The notes below the pieces were generated by a model, which was not told the origin of the DNA, searched no databases, and worked only from the letters and a program-made list of their open reading frames with translations. The position numbers were made by a program, and so were the translations under genes. A DNA stretch of 64,000 nucleotides from Prostheceraeus crozeri (lineage: Eukaryota > Platyhelminthes > Polycladida > Euryleptidae). Location of the stretch: the NCBI GenBank assembly GCA_907163375.1, contig CAJQUW010003166.1:154648-218647 (forward strand), read 5' to 3'. This document shows, in pieces, positions 1 to 15,000 of the stretch; position 1 is the stretch's first letter, and each line of letters starts with the position of its first letter.

Positions 1-3000
1 TTTTTGATAATGTTGGTCCTTCCGATCATTGTTACAGACGATAGCAGGCCTCGAAAATTGGTTCACCTGATGATTTCACCAACCTCTTCTTAGCTAGACA
101 GTGATGTGTAATCGAAATGATATTATAACACGCACATCACTGGCTGATGTCCAAAATCCGGCCGACAGGTCATTGTTTGAGAATGTGTGTACCACTTCCA
201 ATAGCAGGCTATGTACGACTCATCCCTTCTAGGAACGACAACAAGACCGAACAAGTTTTCCAATTCTGTGCTTAATATTTGAATGACGACTTATCTGCTT
301 CTAATTTACTGCTTCTCTACAATAGGGTAAACTGTACTGATGACGACTAATAAACTCAGATACGTTTTCAAATTCCACACTGTTCTCATCTCTCGAATTT
401 AATGCAAACTAATATCAATGCCCGATCAATCTGACTTCAGGTACTCTTCAGTTAGTGCGAAATTTTTGAAAACGTATTATTGACAATGTGAATTCAATTG
501 GCTGCATACATGCACACTTAAGTGCAAAGTGCAGACGTGTTAGGTGAAACCAACAGTGGCTACAAATTCCCATGATCTGATACCTACTTTTCCTACACCT
601 GTTCCACCCGTGAAAAGAACGCTCTGTTTTGCTTGAAGCATTTTGTCCAGGAGATATCCGTAGCGGACGGTATCTACAGTGGGGACGGTCATCTCGAAGA
701 ACGGAACCTCTTTGTTATAGCGGAACATTGGGACAATCTTTTCCCACAATTCCATGCGTCGTGTATCCACATCAACGTAGCAACTCCAGAGATCCCCGGA
801 ATTTGGCATCTGAAAATACGATCAAAATCAGATTTCTAACTCTTCAGACTTGACGCAAAGTTAATTTTCTTACTCTGGCATCTCCGTTGTCTTCGAACTT
901 CTGCCTCATGAAATTGTCAAATGCATCCCAATTCGCTTCAATGATGTTTCCACCAATAGTCCACAGGTAACAGAAGATGAAGATTGTACATACAAGAGGG
1001 TTGAGCTTCTGTGGCTCTAAATTCAGATTCGGGGCTCCTCTGTAGGTGAGCATGACTTCTAGGAGTTTGCAAAGTGCATGGACTTTGGCTACATCTACTT
1101 GTGGAATAGCTTGTGTGCATTTCTTACTGGTATATGTCAATCCATCTTGAACGTAACGGTCGAATAAGTCAACGAGATATTCCCCAACCTCTGGCTTCAA
1201 CTTATTATTCTTCGTGAGACCGGCTATCCACATTCGGACGTATGGCATGAAACCTAGATCAACAGGATCAACATAGACCATTCCACAGCGACTGACTGTG
1301 GCTGGAGAAGCAACAGCGAGATCTTGAACTTCGAACAACATGTGAATGAACGGGGTCAATTTAATACGTTCTGAATTGGCCAAGCATAACATCTTATTAT
1401 CATCGAGGACAGTGTTCATGTTCTCAATCCACAGAGCATCGACAGGACCGTCACAAATCACCCATTGGTGATCCTGGGATGTATCTTGACACGCAATGCG
1501 AACCGTCAACGGCATGAGACCATCGTGCCATTCTAAGGTAAGTTTGTTTACTTCTCCATACAATTCTCCCATTGTGATGGATTTCGGATTGAGGACATAC
1601 GTCTTCACTGGTTGATACATTTCGGAATCTCGATTGCCCAGTGCGTGCATATTCGTCAAAGTGTCGGCAAGTACTCGATAAACTGTCGTTTTGCCACCAC
1701 CGGTTGGACCAACTAACATTACTCCATGACGAACCTCGAGTGTTTCATGGAACTGAATGATCTTCGCCACTTGCGACTCATTGACTTCAAGATCTTTGCT
1801 TTGAATCACTGACTCAATTTCCTCCTGGAAACGACCGTAATCATGCTCAGGAAGAACCACACCGGGGAACAAATCTTGAAGGATGGCCTTGAAGAGTAAA
1901 GCGTCTTGTACCAAGAACTTGGGTAGATTACTGTCACGTAGAGCGCGGATCAAAACAACGTCTTCTGCTTTGTCCGGATTTTGGCGCTTCAATGATCCTG
2001 CCATAACCAACACTGATTTTACAGCTCGCATACCAAAGTCGTAATGATCTTGTTGTGATAATTGTTCACTGCACAGCTTGTACATTTGCGTCATCTTCTG
2101 AGCCAAAGGTTTGGAAGATTCGAAACCCTCCGAGTACAAGATGACCTCAGCAATGAGACGGTAGTTCGGAACCATCATAGACATAGGTCTGAATAAGGCT
2201 TTGAGGTTGTCAGGCAACTCCGTTCGTCCAGCATATCCAGGATTCATAGTAATGAAGGCGGCGCAAGTGGACACCAACTTGATCTCTCGGCCTTCAAACA
2301 TGAAGCGATTCACCTGTGGAGAAAGCAGAATAGTTAGATTGGAGATGCATCAGCTACATTCACTGTCATGATATCACGCCTTTCAAATATTATCATATGT
2401 CACTGTTAAAAGCAAAGATATATAGTAGGACGATTAGACGACATCCGAGTATTTTACGATTACGGCATTAACCCCTCTAAAAGAAAAGGCGTAAAATAGT
2501 CATGCGTTCTCTTGATCATGCGAATGTTTTTCTAGTGATCTTTAAATTTCATTAACTCGTCACTAACGGTTTGTTGAAATGAGTTGCCTTGTCCTTAAGT
2601 GATGGCTAATATAATCTGATATTGCTGATTTAGAGATCAATGCAGAAAAATGAATTATTTCTCCATAAATCATCAAAAGTGCGAAAAATTATTCTTTTGA
2701 GTTTCCTTAACTCTTGTTCCTGGTACTAATATACTGTATAATTTGCGTGGAAATCTTGCCTTTCAATAAACTATTAGTCTGCCTTTTTGTGGTCATTGTT
2801 TGCATTCAGAAAATTCTTCAATGAAGATGCGAAAGTGCTCTGTCAAGTATAACAAAAGTGGATTTCTAGAATCAAAGAATACAAAAGAGTGTTCTTTATA
2901 TCAGTGCATCTAAAGTTCTAAATGTTATCATTAAACGCCAGTCAGTAAGAGAATCATAACCTCACTATTTTCTGTAACACATTCTATGCATTTACGGTAT

Positions 3001-6000
3001 ATATTCCTTTGTCTATATTTCCTATACTTTTTGAAGTATTCATTCAGTAGATTTTTATGTACGCAAAAGTACTTATTCTTCAATATATTTTCATGAAAAT
3101 TTAATTCTATGGACAGCATTAGGCATCGTTCATGAACACAGCTATTACCTTGGCAGCCTTCGCATTTCGGATAGTAATTAGCTGCTGAGCAATGACACTC
3201 AGCACTTCAATATCGATTCGATTGAATTCGTCAAAGCAACACCAAGCTCCAGATTGTGCGAGACCGGAGAAGAATCTTCCCATCATTTTGTAGTCCAGAC
3301 CGTCGGAACAGTTAAAGACGACGCACTGTTTCGCCAAGGATTTGGCCAAATCTTTCGTAGTTTCAGTCTTCCCTGTAATAAAACAATTTGTTTGATGATG
3401 TTTATGCAATGCAAGCTTTTACGCTAATTGAGCAATTCAAATTGTCTTTTTAAATCATGTTCTTCATTTATTATGACCATAAAACTAGATTGTTTAACTC
3501 TTTCAGTTTATAATCGCTTATATTTATATTTTTATACAAAAATATTTATATAAATATAAATATATTTATATTATTATTATTATTATTATTTCTTTCAGTT
3601 TACTAGAAGTGAAGAATAAATAAAAACGATGGCACATGCTGGAACTTAGTAAGATGGCAAAAAGGAATTCCTAATACCTTACAGAGAAAGGAAAAAAGTC
3701 GCGCGGTTGCTTGCGGATTGATGCGAATTCCATCAAAGTGATTCGATTATCAATATTCCTTCAGACTCAAAGAATTCAGATCATTGCGCACGAGTTTTCT
3801 TCATAATGTTGGTCCTTCCGATTATTATTAAAGACGATGACAGGCGCACGAGTTTTAGTTCGCCTCATGATTTCACCATTCTCTTCTCAGCATTCCTCAC
3901 TGAATGTAGCAGACAGAGGTGTGTGTTTTCGTGTGTTCGATCCAATGTGATATCACAACACGCACGCTCCTAATTCACTGGCGCTGGTGTCCAAAACCGG
4001 CTGACAGCCTATTGTTTGTCATTTCCAATAGTTGGCGATATACGAATGATCCATTCGAGAAGGAGCAAGCTGTCGAATTCTGTGATGTGCCATCTCGATG
4101 TTAAGGACAGCTACGATACTTATATTCTAGAAATCGAAGCCGCGCGCGCAGATCAATCTAATTCTGTGATTGTGACATTAACATATATATCATTCTACTA
4201 TCAAGACATTAAGTAGCATGATATAGTGGCTAAATTGAATTCAAAATTTTATTTTTTGTATTCACTAGTCTACATTCGACTAATTACTAACAGAAGTTTC
4301 ACTAGATCAGACTCCTACGCACCTGTGCCGGCAGGACCTGCAGGAGCACCTCCCAGATCCAGCTGCAGAGCACCCATCAGACAGAGGTAGCAGCGATCAG
4401 TAAGAGGAGTAATCACAAGACGAGGAGAAGCTCCGAGGTACTCATAACCGTAGATATACATTGAATTGGACATTCTGACAACACAGTTGTCGATATCTTG
4501 ATCCCAGTAATATCGCAACTGCTTCTGCCAATCGAAACTATTCACAGACGCCACTCCTTGTTTCACCATCTCAGTAACCATGTCACGAGCATGTACATCG
4601 ATAGTGATAAGAGCACACAGTGTAGCTCTCAGCAGTTTTGGAAGTTCTCCGCGAACAATAGCAGCGAGTCGATTCAAATCCTGAAAATAACAAATGAAAG
4701 TCAATTTTCAACTCAACGTCTACCCGTGTAGCGCACTTTCAAGACACCAATGTCTTCTACGTCTAGGGCTACACTTAGGACATTTCTAGTTTAACTTAAA
4801 AGATAAATAATTACTGGCTGTGTACTCGCATCCTTGCTGCCATCTTGTTTACTTTACCTTTTACCTATCCCATCCTCTTCACCCCATCACTGTTGCGTCG
4901 GGCATCGTCAGTTGACAGCTGATCTATTCTCACATTTCACGATCTTTTTTCATTATTCTCCTGTAAGTGCGAGGTTCTCATATCTCTACCTAAGGTCTCC
5001 TTCTTCTAAGAAAGCTGCTTCTCTCAGTTGATCGCTCATTTTTCTACACTTCATTGGCCTTCCAAAAGACTTGGCGGTTGGCCTAAAAAGACACCATGCA
5101 GGATTCGCCGAAGCAACACATCAGAATGAACTCAGCTGTAACGATGCATGTGTTCATTAGTTCATTGCGATTTCATTCTTTGTTATTAAGTTCTTGTTCT
5201 CCGTCAGCAGTGGCCGGTGCAGTGAACTGCATGCGTCACTGCATGTTTTTCCGTGCATTTACCACAACATTTTTCTTTGAAGATTATACACTGTATAATA
5301 TAGCCTATATATAATTTCCATGCGAGAAGCGTGTCCTTGCCCCAACTGCATACATTAAAATCGGTGACCTTTCCAGCTAAATCAAACCCTCTCATGAGAG
5401 CATGTGGAATGTGACCGCTCCCCATTCACTATTTGACCGCATAACTTTGCCATCAATCCAACAACTGCAGATTATCTCGTAGGACATCTGTGACAGCCTT
5501 GTAGTAAGTGATGATTTCATGGCCGCTCTCATTTCTTGTTAACTTATGTGATAAAAAAAACATTCAATTATGAAAGAGGACCTGACTAGTCATTTTCTAG
5601 CTTTGTAGTTGAATAAAGTAATGAGTCGTTGAAGCTGCTATTATTGTTCTTGTTTGCCGTACAAAATGTTTTGACTAACGAATAGAAAAAAATTGGTGCA
5701 GAAAACAAAAGCAACATTACATCTTAAACGACTCTCTCCAACTACAAAACAATAAAGTTTTGAAGGCACATGATTTCACCTGGTAACTCTTCTTCTCGTA
5801 TTCTGCCATTCCTTCCATTCTCTGCTCAGGTGAGACGTCTTCTTCCAGCACCATGGTGATATCACGACACCAGATCAGTTGGGAAACCGTAAGAACAATC
5901 TGGCTGGCATGCATCTTCAGCCATTCTTCACGTTCATTTGTCTGAAATCCAAACCATAGACTAAGTTTATTAAGTGGAGTAGCAACTTAGTATTGATTAA

Positions 6001-9000
6001 ATCCCCAAATGTGTGTGCAGTTCCGAGTTGATGACATGAACTCAACTTGAGATCCAATATCATACTTTTCACACTTTTGGAGAAATTTACACGCAATCGA
6101 TTGATAATGATAGCAAAACAGAAGGAATAATAGCTTGCTAAATTAACAATTCGATGGGCTATTATTAGTTTAAGACACAGCCTTGTTAATAATAGTATTT
6201 TCTTAAGCATGATCATATCACAAATTACCTGCCACTGACAGAGATGAAAATATTTCACAATCAGAGACATAATAATCTTTAATGGCATCGCTATTCAGAT
6301 TCAAGAACTGGAACATAAATTAAGTGAATCACAAAATTATATCGATGAAAATTGAATTGAAAGCTTAAAATTTAGGCAAGAAGCACAATAAGATCTCACC
6401 TTTTTACTTGATGACATGTATTATGATGTGGTTCATGTAATTTCCCTGATAATCAGCTTAATTTCGGCTTAATTAAGATGCCTGTTAGCAAACATTCATT
6501 CCTTTGATATCCAACATGTGTTTCATACTACTTATAAATTGTGTTCATGTCAATAGTATATAAACAAAGGATTGATGTTAAAAAATTTAGCTCTTTAAAA
6601 AATGCTCAAATAACTTTTGGACTGCAGGAACGTGATTTCAGCAGAAAATGAGAATCCTTTGATATGAAATTTTCATTCTACAAATAGTTTTCGAGTCAGC
6701 ACTCTACCTAATATATACGTACTTAATCTATGATTCAAACATTTCACTTAAGTCATCAATGTTTATCAAGTTTACCTCATACTCGTTGATTGCATGCTTC
6801 ATCAACTTCCGTAAGTTTGAAAACATGCCTTCCTCCACTTTCCCGAGCCAGTCCTCAACATTTCCTCGAGCTTTCAAACCTTTGCCAAGAGAAACCTTTT
6901 CATTCTCTGGAGATATCATCGCGTGAATGTCGTTGCTAAACGTCATCTGCAGAAGAAACAGATTCACGGCGTAAATTATGATCCAAATATCAGAAATTTT
7001 GATTATTTTCTTCACTAGTTTTTTCGCACTTCAAATGTCAATATATGTCGCCAATATAATAACAAATATGCTTTTTAGGTCTTGCTAGTTAGAAAAGAGA
7101 AAAGTCCAATTACCTCCATAGGAACTTCAGGCTCCTCGCCCTCAGGCTGTTCCTTTGGCTCCACAATGCCGAATTCAAGTTTCGCGATAGCATCGAAGCA
7201 TTTCCTCAAGTGAGGCTGTACGGCCTGTGGATTACGCGTTTGTGCAAGGATTTCCAGCAGTTCATCATTGGAGAGGAAATAGAAGCGCGGGAAGATGACA
7301 CGCTTGGATTCTAGATAGGCTTCCAGACATTTCTGGATCTGATCAAGCAGTGCATTGTTGTTGCGGAACGTGTCCAGCAAGCCTGGTTGAGTGGCAGCCC
7401 TGACAGCGAGAGGAACCTGTAATTAAAAGGATTGTTGTGGCCATTTGATGCGTTTTCAATACACGAAACTCCCAGCACGAGGCGACCTTACATTGACACG
7501 TCTAAGTATTGTCGCCTCGATTGACTGGATCTTCATTATAAACTTACCTTTTGAACTTTGCGCATTATCTCCTTATATGACTTGTCTACAGAAGCGAACA
7601 TCTTTGCTTCACTTGGCAGTTGGCGCTGAATATCTGGAGCAGAGAAAATGCTCTCCAAGTAGAGCCAACTTCTCTGACAGTTGAGCCACTCGTCCAACGT
7701 TTTCCCAAAGAGGTCTAGCTGCTGTTGCCAATCGTCCACGCGGTGCTTGATTGGTCCAACGTGTCTGGATGAGGCGATTGTGGCCACATTGATGTTAGAA
7801 TCGTCCAGTAATTGTTGAATATCATCCGTGCCTCCGAGAATGAATATGTCCTTGCTGTCTTTATGTGGAAGAACAACAAATTCACATGTTTTCCAGGCGT
7901 CGTCCACTTTCTTCAGGATGGCTTCGAGACCAGCCTCAGAGCTCGCTTGACCGGAAATTTCTTCAATTTGTTCCGTAAACTCGAAAGCATTTAGCTCGAT
8001 AAGTTTTCCGAGAGTCAATGGTTCCTCCGACTCACTTATCTTGTAGCTGATGATTTCCTCAATCTTCTCCCAATGTCTCGGCTTGAGAGTTGGATTTCTA
8101 AGGTTAGTGATTACTGGCATCTTCTCTCGCATGTTCTCTACCCGTTCCTTCAGTTGAGGGACCACAGGATTTGGAGGTAAACCTTTCTCCAGTTGTGCCA
8201 CAGACTTGACGTATTTCATAGTGTGCGAATTCAACTCTTCAGGATCCAGACCAGCAAATGGAGCAACAACCCATTCTTCAAACATAGTGTCCCAGTCGTC
8301 GATTGCTCCCCATAGCAACTGTTTCAACTTCAACTCAGCATACACTTCTTCAAGTTCATCAAACTTGGTTTGTTCGACCTGTAACGGAAGGCAACAATAT
8401 CAGATATATTATCAAGGAAATATTCCTGAGGTATTGTAATACCAAACAGAATGTGAAGAACACAAATTTTATCAATTTCCAATGAAAATAACATTTGCTT
8501 ACTTGCAGTATATTTGGATAATACTTTGTATAATAATCCTGGCAGAAAGATTTAGCAAGAAATTGAATAGAAATTCCAGATTTTCTATTCATCCAACAGA
8601 CTAACCGACTAATGTCAGACTTACATTAAGATCACGTATTCCCTTACCACGTCCTCCCGCCATAATTACTAACTGAAGGGAAAAATCGATGGAATGGCTT
8701 ATTAATATCAAAATTACTTTTCCAGCGATGAAATTAAAATAGAACTGTAACTTTCATCAACAATATTTACCTCAAAGCTTGTCTCAGTAATTTTCTCAGT
8801 CAGAGCCTGTCAAATAATCAGATATTCCTTTGACAAATAATATTGAGGGAATGACATAACATTTGAATTATTATTTAGTACTGAAGTTCTAAGAAATCTG
8901 TTCATCAATAATTCGTTTGTGCTCAAGGAAAGAGCTATGTTGAGAGATTTTCTACTAGTTGCTGCAATTTTTAATGCCCTGTCAGGATGCATTGCAGAGT

Positions 9001-12000
9001 AATTATTCGACCAAACATGTTCCAAGCTTTTCCGATATGTCAAATCTCAACACGTGTGACCACCATGAGACATGTTCCGGCCCGCTTTGTCTCATAAGTC
9101 GTTCGCCGATTCGAACCAGCGACGTTGGAGCTAGAGGGCGTGCAAGCATGTCCTCTAACCACAAGGCCACCGGACCATCTGATGAGAGTGTGAATCAGCC
9201 AAGATGGCAATACTTTGTCACCGGCATATGGAGGGCGGATTGCATTCTGCAAACACTTAATGATGCATCCGATATCGAAGTTAGAGAAGACTACATAGTT
9301 ACACAAATAATGCGATTTGGACCACATAAGATAGGGTAAGTGTTCATATGTTTAACGGACACTTACTTAAACATTATTCAACTATGTTTAAGTCCATACT
9401 TTGACTATGATCCGTCGTCATTGAGACGCAATGTACATTTTGATATGAAATTATTGAATAATCTTCTTATCTAGGGTTCGCAAAATTCATTTGACATGTC
9501 ACAAGCATTCAATTTCAGAAAAGAATACGCTGACATGTAAAATCTTGCAGCAACGAATGAGTTTACATTTCAAAAACTCACAATAGAAGTCATACAGATG
9601 AATCAGTCCATATTGATTCGGATGCGTTCACGGTAGTGTAATAAAGAGTTAGCATGACATGTTCACTTATTCAATTATGTCAAAAATCAATTATGCACAA
9701 AAATATATTTCTGAACAATTCTGGAATAATATTCAATAAATAATTTAACAATGTTCATCCATCGACATTATAATTCATATCATTATACTTATTGCCAATA
9801 ACTTATTATGTCTCCTAAGATTGCAGTACCAGACATACATGCATTTCTGAAATTATATTCAAATCGCGCGAATTCAGATTAATGTGATTGCACAAATGTG
9901 GCTAAATTTGAAAAAATGATGACTGATGTCTTGTATTTAAATAGGCTAATACATCAATATATTTCATATGGAAATAGAGAAAAAATTGCTTAGAAAATTA
10001 TCAAAGATCCTAGTGACTAATTTTCTTACCTTGAAATTCTTCTGGTACGTCTTGTATGTGTACGCTCTCTTCTGTAATTCCTCCATTCGTGCTTGAAGTT
10101 TACTCAGCTCCTTCTTCACCTTATCCTTGTCAGCATTAGCATCAAGAATCATTGGATTCTGGGCTTCTTGTTTGACCTCTTTCACTTCTTTATTGAGATC
10201 AGCGATATCCTTGTCCAAACAAGAGCAGAATTTGTCGATGTTACCATCACGCTCCGCCAATGCTTTGTCAATGGCGTTCTTTGCTCGATCAATCGATGGG
10301 AAGAGAGTCTGAAAAGATAAGCATGAAAAATCAATAATTATTTCAGGTCAGAACATTTTGTGTTATCTTTGCACATGTGGGTCGCTGAATATTACTCAGC
10401 TTGAATGCGTCAGTCAAGAAAAACCTTATCCCTTAGCCATGAATACAACAGCACAATGACAATCAATATTTCTATCGGATTTCACTACTACTATTATTAT
10501 ATTTGAACAGTACAATGACTGAAAGTGCAAAAAGGAATGTGGAAATTATTATGGAATTCTCGGCCAGCTAACATTCATGCAAGTCGAGTTACCTCTTTTT
10601 GTTTTAATTTTATTTCGACAATCAATATATAAACATTATCAATATTCTATGATCACTGCATTGTATGTAATAAATATTTGTCAGATTGAAGCTGAAATAA
10701 GTAATGTGAACATCCTCAGGATATCTATATAGTGCTGATCATCCGACTGCAACATCGATGCTAAAAAATTAATTGTGTATATTTTGTTACCTGATAAACA
10801 GCAAGATCCTCTGGATTGATAGGCACATGAAACTGCTCAATTAGTTCATACATTTCCTTCACCACCTCCGCTTCTTGTTCGAGTGGTTCTATGCGAACTT
10901 GAATTTCGTCTAAGAACGTCAGACTATTGACGTATTCAGTAGTAGCCGTTGGTGTGGTGGACAGAGCATATTCAGCATCCTGCGATTCTGCCATCAAACG
11001 GTCCACTTCTTTGCGTGCCATTATCGGTAGGAGTTCATTAATGGCTTCAAGACATCTTTGAGGTGATGGCAGTAAAAGTTCTTTCATATTTACAGCATCT
11101 ACGAGCAGCAATCCCAATGGTCGTTTCTCAGAGATTCGAAGGGCCATCTTGTGTTGGCGATGATATCGTGACAAAGCCTCACGGAAGAATGCCACATCTA
11201 CAACAAAACAACTGCCATGAGCCTGATCGAAAGCGCATGAATGAAAGCTCCACTTTACACAAATGCAAAGCGATTCGCAGGAGGAAAATTGCAGTCATAT
11301 TCTGGACAATTTGTCATGGAAAAGTGCTGTTGGAAGTCATTGTTTCTACATCAAAGCAATATCGAAGCAGAGGAAACATCGCTCTTTGTGATGGATGATG
11401 ATGCGTCTAAGTCATGACTTAACATTTCAATCGCTATATTGCGACACTCGCATACATCAATCAAATCAAATTCGTATGATATATATTCAAATCTTCAGGT
11501 CATTCATTAAACTTGCATATGAATTCTATTTGTCGAATGTACAAGCAACAAAAGCTTACAAAAGAAAACTTTTATTGTGACGATATTTGTTTTACGCTGT
11601 TGTGTTCAACTGCTGGCATATTATTTTCCTCAATAATCCGACCCCATATTTTTTTATCTGTTGCTCATTTCTGGAATATACAGTCGTTGGTTCAAGTTTA
11701 TAAGTATTTTTGAATAAACTGCTCTCATATTAATAATGCACACCTATATTTGGAAATATATAATATTCAAAGCTCATACTGCAAAGTCAATAAATATGTA
11801 AAAATGTGAATTGTGTAAATCATTATCAGGCATATATGTAAGTTTCAATTTTTTAAAGTTTCAAACATGCTGCTTAATGAGTATGCACTTGAAGATTCTT
11901 AGCTTGACATAATAACGCAAATTAAAGTGCAGAGTAATGTCAACACTGTCAAAAATGAAAGCATTGAAGATATACAGGATATCAAACATTCTTTGTATCC

Positions 12001-15000
12001 AGGAGCATTATTCAGTAGTTTACATCCATCCTGATAAATTGTAAAGTGTTTTGACTAGGGTTCTGCGCTATTCGCACCTTTTCGCGCCGGCTCACCAAAA
12101 ATTCAAAAAATGACGCTGAAGCACATATTAGTGTCCACGTTATAGCCTTGCAATAATTTATTAAGTCCTTAAAATCAAGAAGGTAGGGCATCTGTCTATT
12201 CATAGTAAGTATTAATAAGCGCACTTTCTATAATTAAATGCAAATTGCACAAAATACCAGAAAAATTCTAATAGCACTGCCTCTTTAAAATTTAATTTGC
12301 CAATACTTGGAAGTGACCATCATCTTGCTTAAACCGTATGTCTCTATGATAGTTGTGATGGAATTCTTTTAAACCAAATCAAAACAGAAATGATAAAAAT
12401 GTCAAGCATCTTGTTAACAGCGAAAAATGACAAAATTTACAATACTTGGAAACACCAGAAAATACATCGGTTCTTTTGTAACATAGGCGTGATTTGCATT
12501 GAAGCTTCACTTCCATGATATAGAAATTAGAAGTCAGAACCATCAAGTGTTTTCTCTACATATTTGCTGCTAGGAACGTGGGAATTCAATCATTTCAAAC
12601 ATATTTATCGTGACTAAGATATCAGATAGAGTGAATTAATTTAATTGAAAAAACACAGTAAAACATCAAGTTGTTCAAAATTCATACATTGCGGTGCGCC
12701 GGCCTGCGAACTGGTCCGGCCAGTAACAGCTGGTGCACCGCGCACAGCTCTAGTTTTGACTCTTTTTATCAAAATGAAGTTACAGACAATTTAAAGCAAA
12801 TCATTCTTTTGATATCAATACTCTAGTTTAGGCAATTGATGCTGAATATTCTGAGAATATGCCTAGGGTGTGCAATGCATTAAGATTTTTAGATGAATTT
12901 TCTTCAAAATGGTTACATGGTCCTAACAAGCCGGAACATGTTAAGCAGATTTATTTTGAAAATATTTTTATGTACTAATGCTGTCAAAAAATCTCTTTTA
13001 TTTACCTGAATATTCTACCAAAAATGTTGAAAAATTTATGAAAATTATGATCGGCGTGTCTAGCTTTTATACATCTACGAAACGCTCTTGACAATATTGC
13101 GCAGGACACCAAGTTGACAAAAGTAAATAGAAATTAAATAAATACTTCAAAAATTTCGGGGTTAAGCAATGAAATATTAAAATTTCATCAAGCATGACGA
13201 TGATGACATGACTAATCGATTTGATTGTGAACTAAAAAAAGAAAGATTTCTCATCAGTCGTCAATTTGTTTACGAAATGTCATCTGTACACGATAATCTC
13301 AGATTTAATTCCAGCTTAACCAGTATTACAGACGGTGAACAGAATAGCCTTAGGTTCGCGCGTTCACTATTAATCCATATAATAAATCCACAATATCTTC
13401 AAGAAGAAATTCCGTTCGCTCTCAAGACATGCAGCGTCTTATCAGCAAGATCGAGGAAAGTCTACTAAAATAAAATTCTTACCTTGCTTAAGTCGGAGAT
13501 ATCCAGTCAATGATTCAGTAAGTTCTGTATTTCAAATATGAATGCAAATCAGAAAATGGAAAAATTCAACAACGGATTTTATTGTTGAAGGAATAATTTC
13601 AATTTTTTACGATAAATTGGCTTTTGGCGGAATTCAGTGTTCAGTAACTTACTGTGTTCAACTTGCTTCAGCGCCTCTAGATCTGTAGCCTCGTTTTCTT
13701 TGTAAAATTCACGATATGGTTCAAATGTTTCCGCATAAACATGAGCTGCGTTGAAAGCAGCATTCAATGCCTTCTTGATATCTTCAATGATTCCCGTAAG
13801 ATGTCTATCATCTTCAAACATAGCCTGTAGAGATGGACCTTCTCCGCATGTTTTCTCCTCAAATTTGTTGTTGATGATCGGACGCGTGAAGGCATCGAAA
13901 TATGTGTCCGGTACCAAATTCTCAACACTTAAAACGGAATCCTACAAGGGAAAACACAATGAATGAGAACTAGTTTTCTACTGCAAACAAATCGTGGTCT
14001 TACTAAATATTAATGAAATCTATATAATTTCTCATAAGCATTTTTCAAAAATTCTGAAAATGTGAAGTTATATTTACATTACATAGTGAACATTTATTAT
14101 TTAGCGGAATTGACTAAGAAATAAATCTCAGAATATAGTAAATCTTGAAAATGTTGCGACAACATAAATAAAAATGATGGAAGTCCGATCAATCTCATCA
14201 TGATCGTACAATGAATTAGCGTAATATTTTGTCAGAATAGAGGAGCTAAGAATCATAATTCTCACCTGAAATCTTTCAATGACTTTCTCCACTCCTTCCT
14301 GAAAATTGTCTTCATCGGGAGTGAACTCAATTTGGGACGGATCGAGTACAAACTCAGTGATAAAAAGTGACGGAATCTTCGTATCCTTTACTTCTTCAGC
14401 TTGTACTTCCTCCATTGCTGATGGCTCAGGACCAGGCATGGGAGGCTGAGGAGGGAACTGCTCTGCGCCTGGTGGCCCTTGTCCAGCAGCTTCTTTCTCT
14501 CGGGCCTCTCTGTTTGAAAAATAACACATCACTATAAATTTGATAGCCGGACAAATACTCTGGTTAATTACATGAAATTCGAGACTTTGTAATTCGTGTG
14601 GATAACCTTGTAATGCATGTGACATTTATCGGGACTTCTCAATCAATACAGTGCACTCTGATCAATGTGGACAGTCGCATCATTCAGGAAAATGCGAATT
14701 CTCACTTTCGAGTCATAATTCTAGTGTGCAAAATCGGTACGTATGGGTTATCTCCACCCACGTTTTCAAGCTTGGTTAAAATCGGTAGAGGTAGAAATGA
14801 ATCAATCGTCACAAAACTTGAAGTACACGTAAGTGAGGACATTTTCTACCCGCATGCCAAGATTTGTGCAAATCGCACGAGTACTTTTTTGAATTAGGTG
14901 CGATAACTTGAAGTGCAGAGATGTCGGTAGCTTGATCTGACTTCGTCTGACCTCATCGTCTGAGCAGAAAGCACTTGAGGTCAACAAAGTCATTTTCCGA

